A stretch of DNA of 6,719 nt from JBDTGE01 sp050742975 (GTDB lineage Bacteria; Actinomycetota; Actinomycetes; Mycobacteriales; Jatrophihabitantaceae): the NCBI GenBank assembly GCA_050742975.1, contig JBOGDQ010000155.1:1-6719 (forward strand), read 5' to 3'. Numbering within the stretch: position 1 is the stretch's first letter; each line of letters opens with the position of its first letter. The translations under genes were made by a program, and so were the position numbers. A model generated the notes under the pieces. The model had not been told where the DNA came from. It was given only the letters and a program-made list of their open reading frames with translations, and made no database searches. Below, one piece after another: positions 5,966-6,719 of the stretch.

Positions 5966-6719
5966 GGCGCGATCCCGTCGCTCGTGAGGCCGGTCGTCTC
6001 GGCCAGTCCGAGCATGATGTTCGCGTTCTGGACGGCCTGGCCGGCCGCGCCCTTGCCCAGGTTGTCGATCGCGCAGGTGACGACGACGCGCCCGGTGTCG
6101 GTGTCGACGCACGCCTGCAGGTGCGCGGAGTTGGAACCGGCCGTCGCCGCTGTGTGCGGCTGCCGGCCCTGGGGCAGCACGTGGACGAACGGCTCGCCGG
6201 CGTACGCCGAAGCCAGAACGGCGTGGACGTCGGTCGTGCTGACCGAACGGGACGGCCGGGCCGTGATCGAGGAGAGGATTCCGCGCGGCATGGGCGCGAG
6301 CACCGGAACCATGGTCACGCCGGTCACGCCGGTGGCCTGCTTGATCTCCGGCACGTGCCGGTGGGAACCGACCTGGTACGCCGACAGATCGCCCATCACC
6401 TCGCTCGCGAGCAGGTGCGCCAGGGCAGCCCGGCCGGCGCCCGACGTGCCGCTTGCCGAGACCACGACGACGTCGTCGGCCACAATGGCACCGGCCGAGA
6501 TCAGCGGTGCGAGCCCCAGGATCGCCGCCACGGCATGGCACCCGGTGTTCGCGACGCGCGTCGATTGCGCGATCAGGGCCCGCTGACCGGGCAGCTCGGG
6601 CAGGCCGTACGTCCAGGCGTCCGAATACTCGCCGCCGTAGTACCGGCCGTGCGCAGCCGGGTCGGTGAGCCGAAAGTCCGAGCCGAGGTCGACGATGCGC
6701 TGTGTCTGCGGCAGTCCGG
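5962..6719 (-). CDS. argC: N-acetyl-gamma-glutamyl-phosphate reductase (N-terminus beyond window)
   Basis: NADPH-dependent reductase that turns N-acetylglutamyl phosphate into N-acetylglutamate 5-semialdehyde. The C-terminal 251 residues are present; about 90-100 N-terminal residues with the nucleotide-binding GxxGxxG loop lie past the right edge. The first visible residues include IVDLGSDFRLTDP, a family landmark. The catalytic cysteine is in VANTGCHAVAAIL, codon 6538-6540. Next come VVVVSASGTSGAGRAA, YQVGSHRHVPEIKQATG (the second His of HRH is the expected catalytic base), LAPMPRGIL, EPFVHVLPQG, GSNSAHLQACVDTD, and the C-terminal DNLGKGAAGQAVQNANIMLG. A GTG at 6529-6531 is internal, because coding similarity continues upstream. 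The stop overlaps the argJ start. The usual cysteine context is PGCYP(T); here it is TGCHA, see findings. Confidence 0.96.
   Translation of the reverse strand, partial: GLPQTQRIVDLGSDFRLTDPAAHGRYYGGEYSDAWTYGLPELPGQRALIAQSTRVANTGCHAVAAILGLAPLISAGAIVADDVVVVSASGTSGAGRAALAHLLASEVMGDLSAYQVGSHRHVPEIKQATGVTGVTMVPVLAPMPRGILSSITARPSRSVSTTDVHAVLASAYAGEPFVHVLPQGRQPHTAATAGSNSAHLQACVDTDTGRVVVTCAIDNLGKGAAGQAVQNANIMLGLAETTGLTSDGIAP

Noticed and set aside
4989..5987. Long plus-strand open frames opposite the arg genes (for example 627-1295, 1832-2875, 2644-3660, 3864-4982, 4989-5987)
   Set aside because: They lie antisense to conserved enzymes, have low-complexity Arg/Ala/Pro/Ser-rich or Gly/Val/Asp-rich translations, and match no family I recognise; such frames are expected in high-GC DNA.
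4814..6541. Apparent N-terminal extensions or fusions: frames of argJ (to 6541), argD (to 4758) and argF (to 2935) stay open far upstream
   Set aside because: The added parts overlap the preceding gene in another frame and translate to Arg-rich nonsense; overlap starts (GTGA/ATGA) and family lengths fix the true starts.

Overview
The window is a compact arginine-biosynthesis operon from a high-GC (about 70% by eye) Gram-positive bacterium, most likely an actinobacterium. The reasons are the strong G/C bias at third codon positions, the gene order argC-argJ-argB-argD-argF-argR-argG, and the close resemblance of the proteins to mycobacterial and other actinobacterial homologues. I cannot name a genus. 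All genes lie on the minus strand, so transcription runs from the right end of the window to the left.

Layout in transcription order: argC (5962-6719, 5' part missing beyond the right edge), argJ (4814-5965), argB (3924-4817), argD (2746-3927), argF (1826-2749), argR (1302-1826) and argG (1-1253, 3' end missing beyond the left edge). The first six genes are joined by stop/start overlaps of four bases or one base. The only non-coding stretch is 48 bp between argR and argG, which carries the argG ribosome binding site. No stretch over 300 bp lacks a gene, and I see no RNA gene, mobile element, repeat array or CRISPR. The operon promoter, any ARG box upstream of argC, and a possible argH after argG lie outside the window.

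Pathway: ArgB phosphorylates N-acetylglutamate, ArgC reduces the acyl phosphate to the semialdehyde, and ArgD transaminates it to N-acetylornithine. ArgJ passes the acetyl group back to glutamate and releases ornithine, giving the cyclic, recycling version of the pathway. ArgF carbamoylates ornithine to citrulline, and ArgG condenses citrulline with aspartate to argininosuccinate. ArgR is the arginine-responsive repressor. ArgB also carries the sequence marks of arginine feedback inhibition, so control probably acts on both transcription and enzyme activity.

I found no previously undescribed system; this is core metabolism. The points most worth a second look are an altered carbamoyl-phosphate site in ArgF (STRTR replaced by TLRTQ, and the usual Gln of the SxxQ loop replaced), an atypical active-site context in ArgC (TGCHA instead of PGCYP), an ArgG of the long E. 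coli-like type inside an actinobacterial cluster, and the unbroken chain of translational overlaps that includes the regulator gene.
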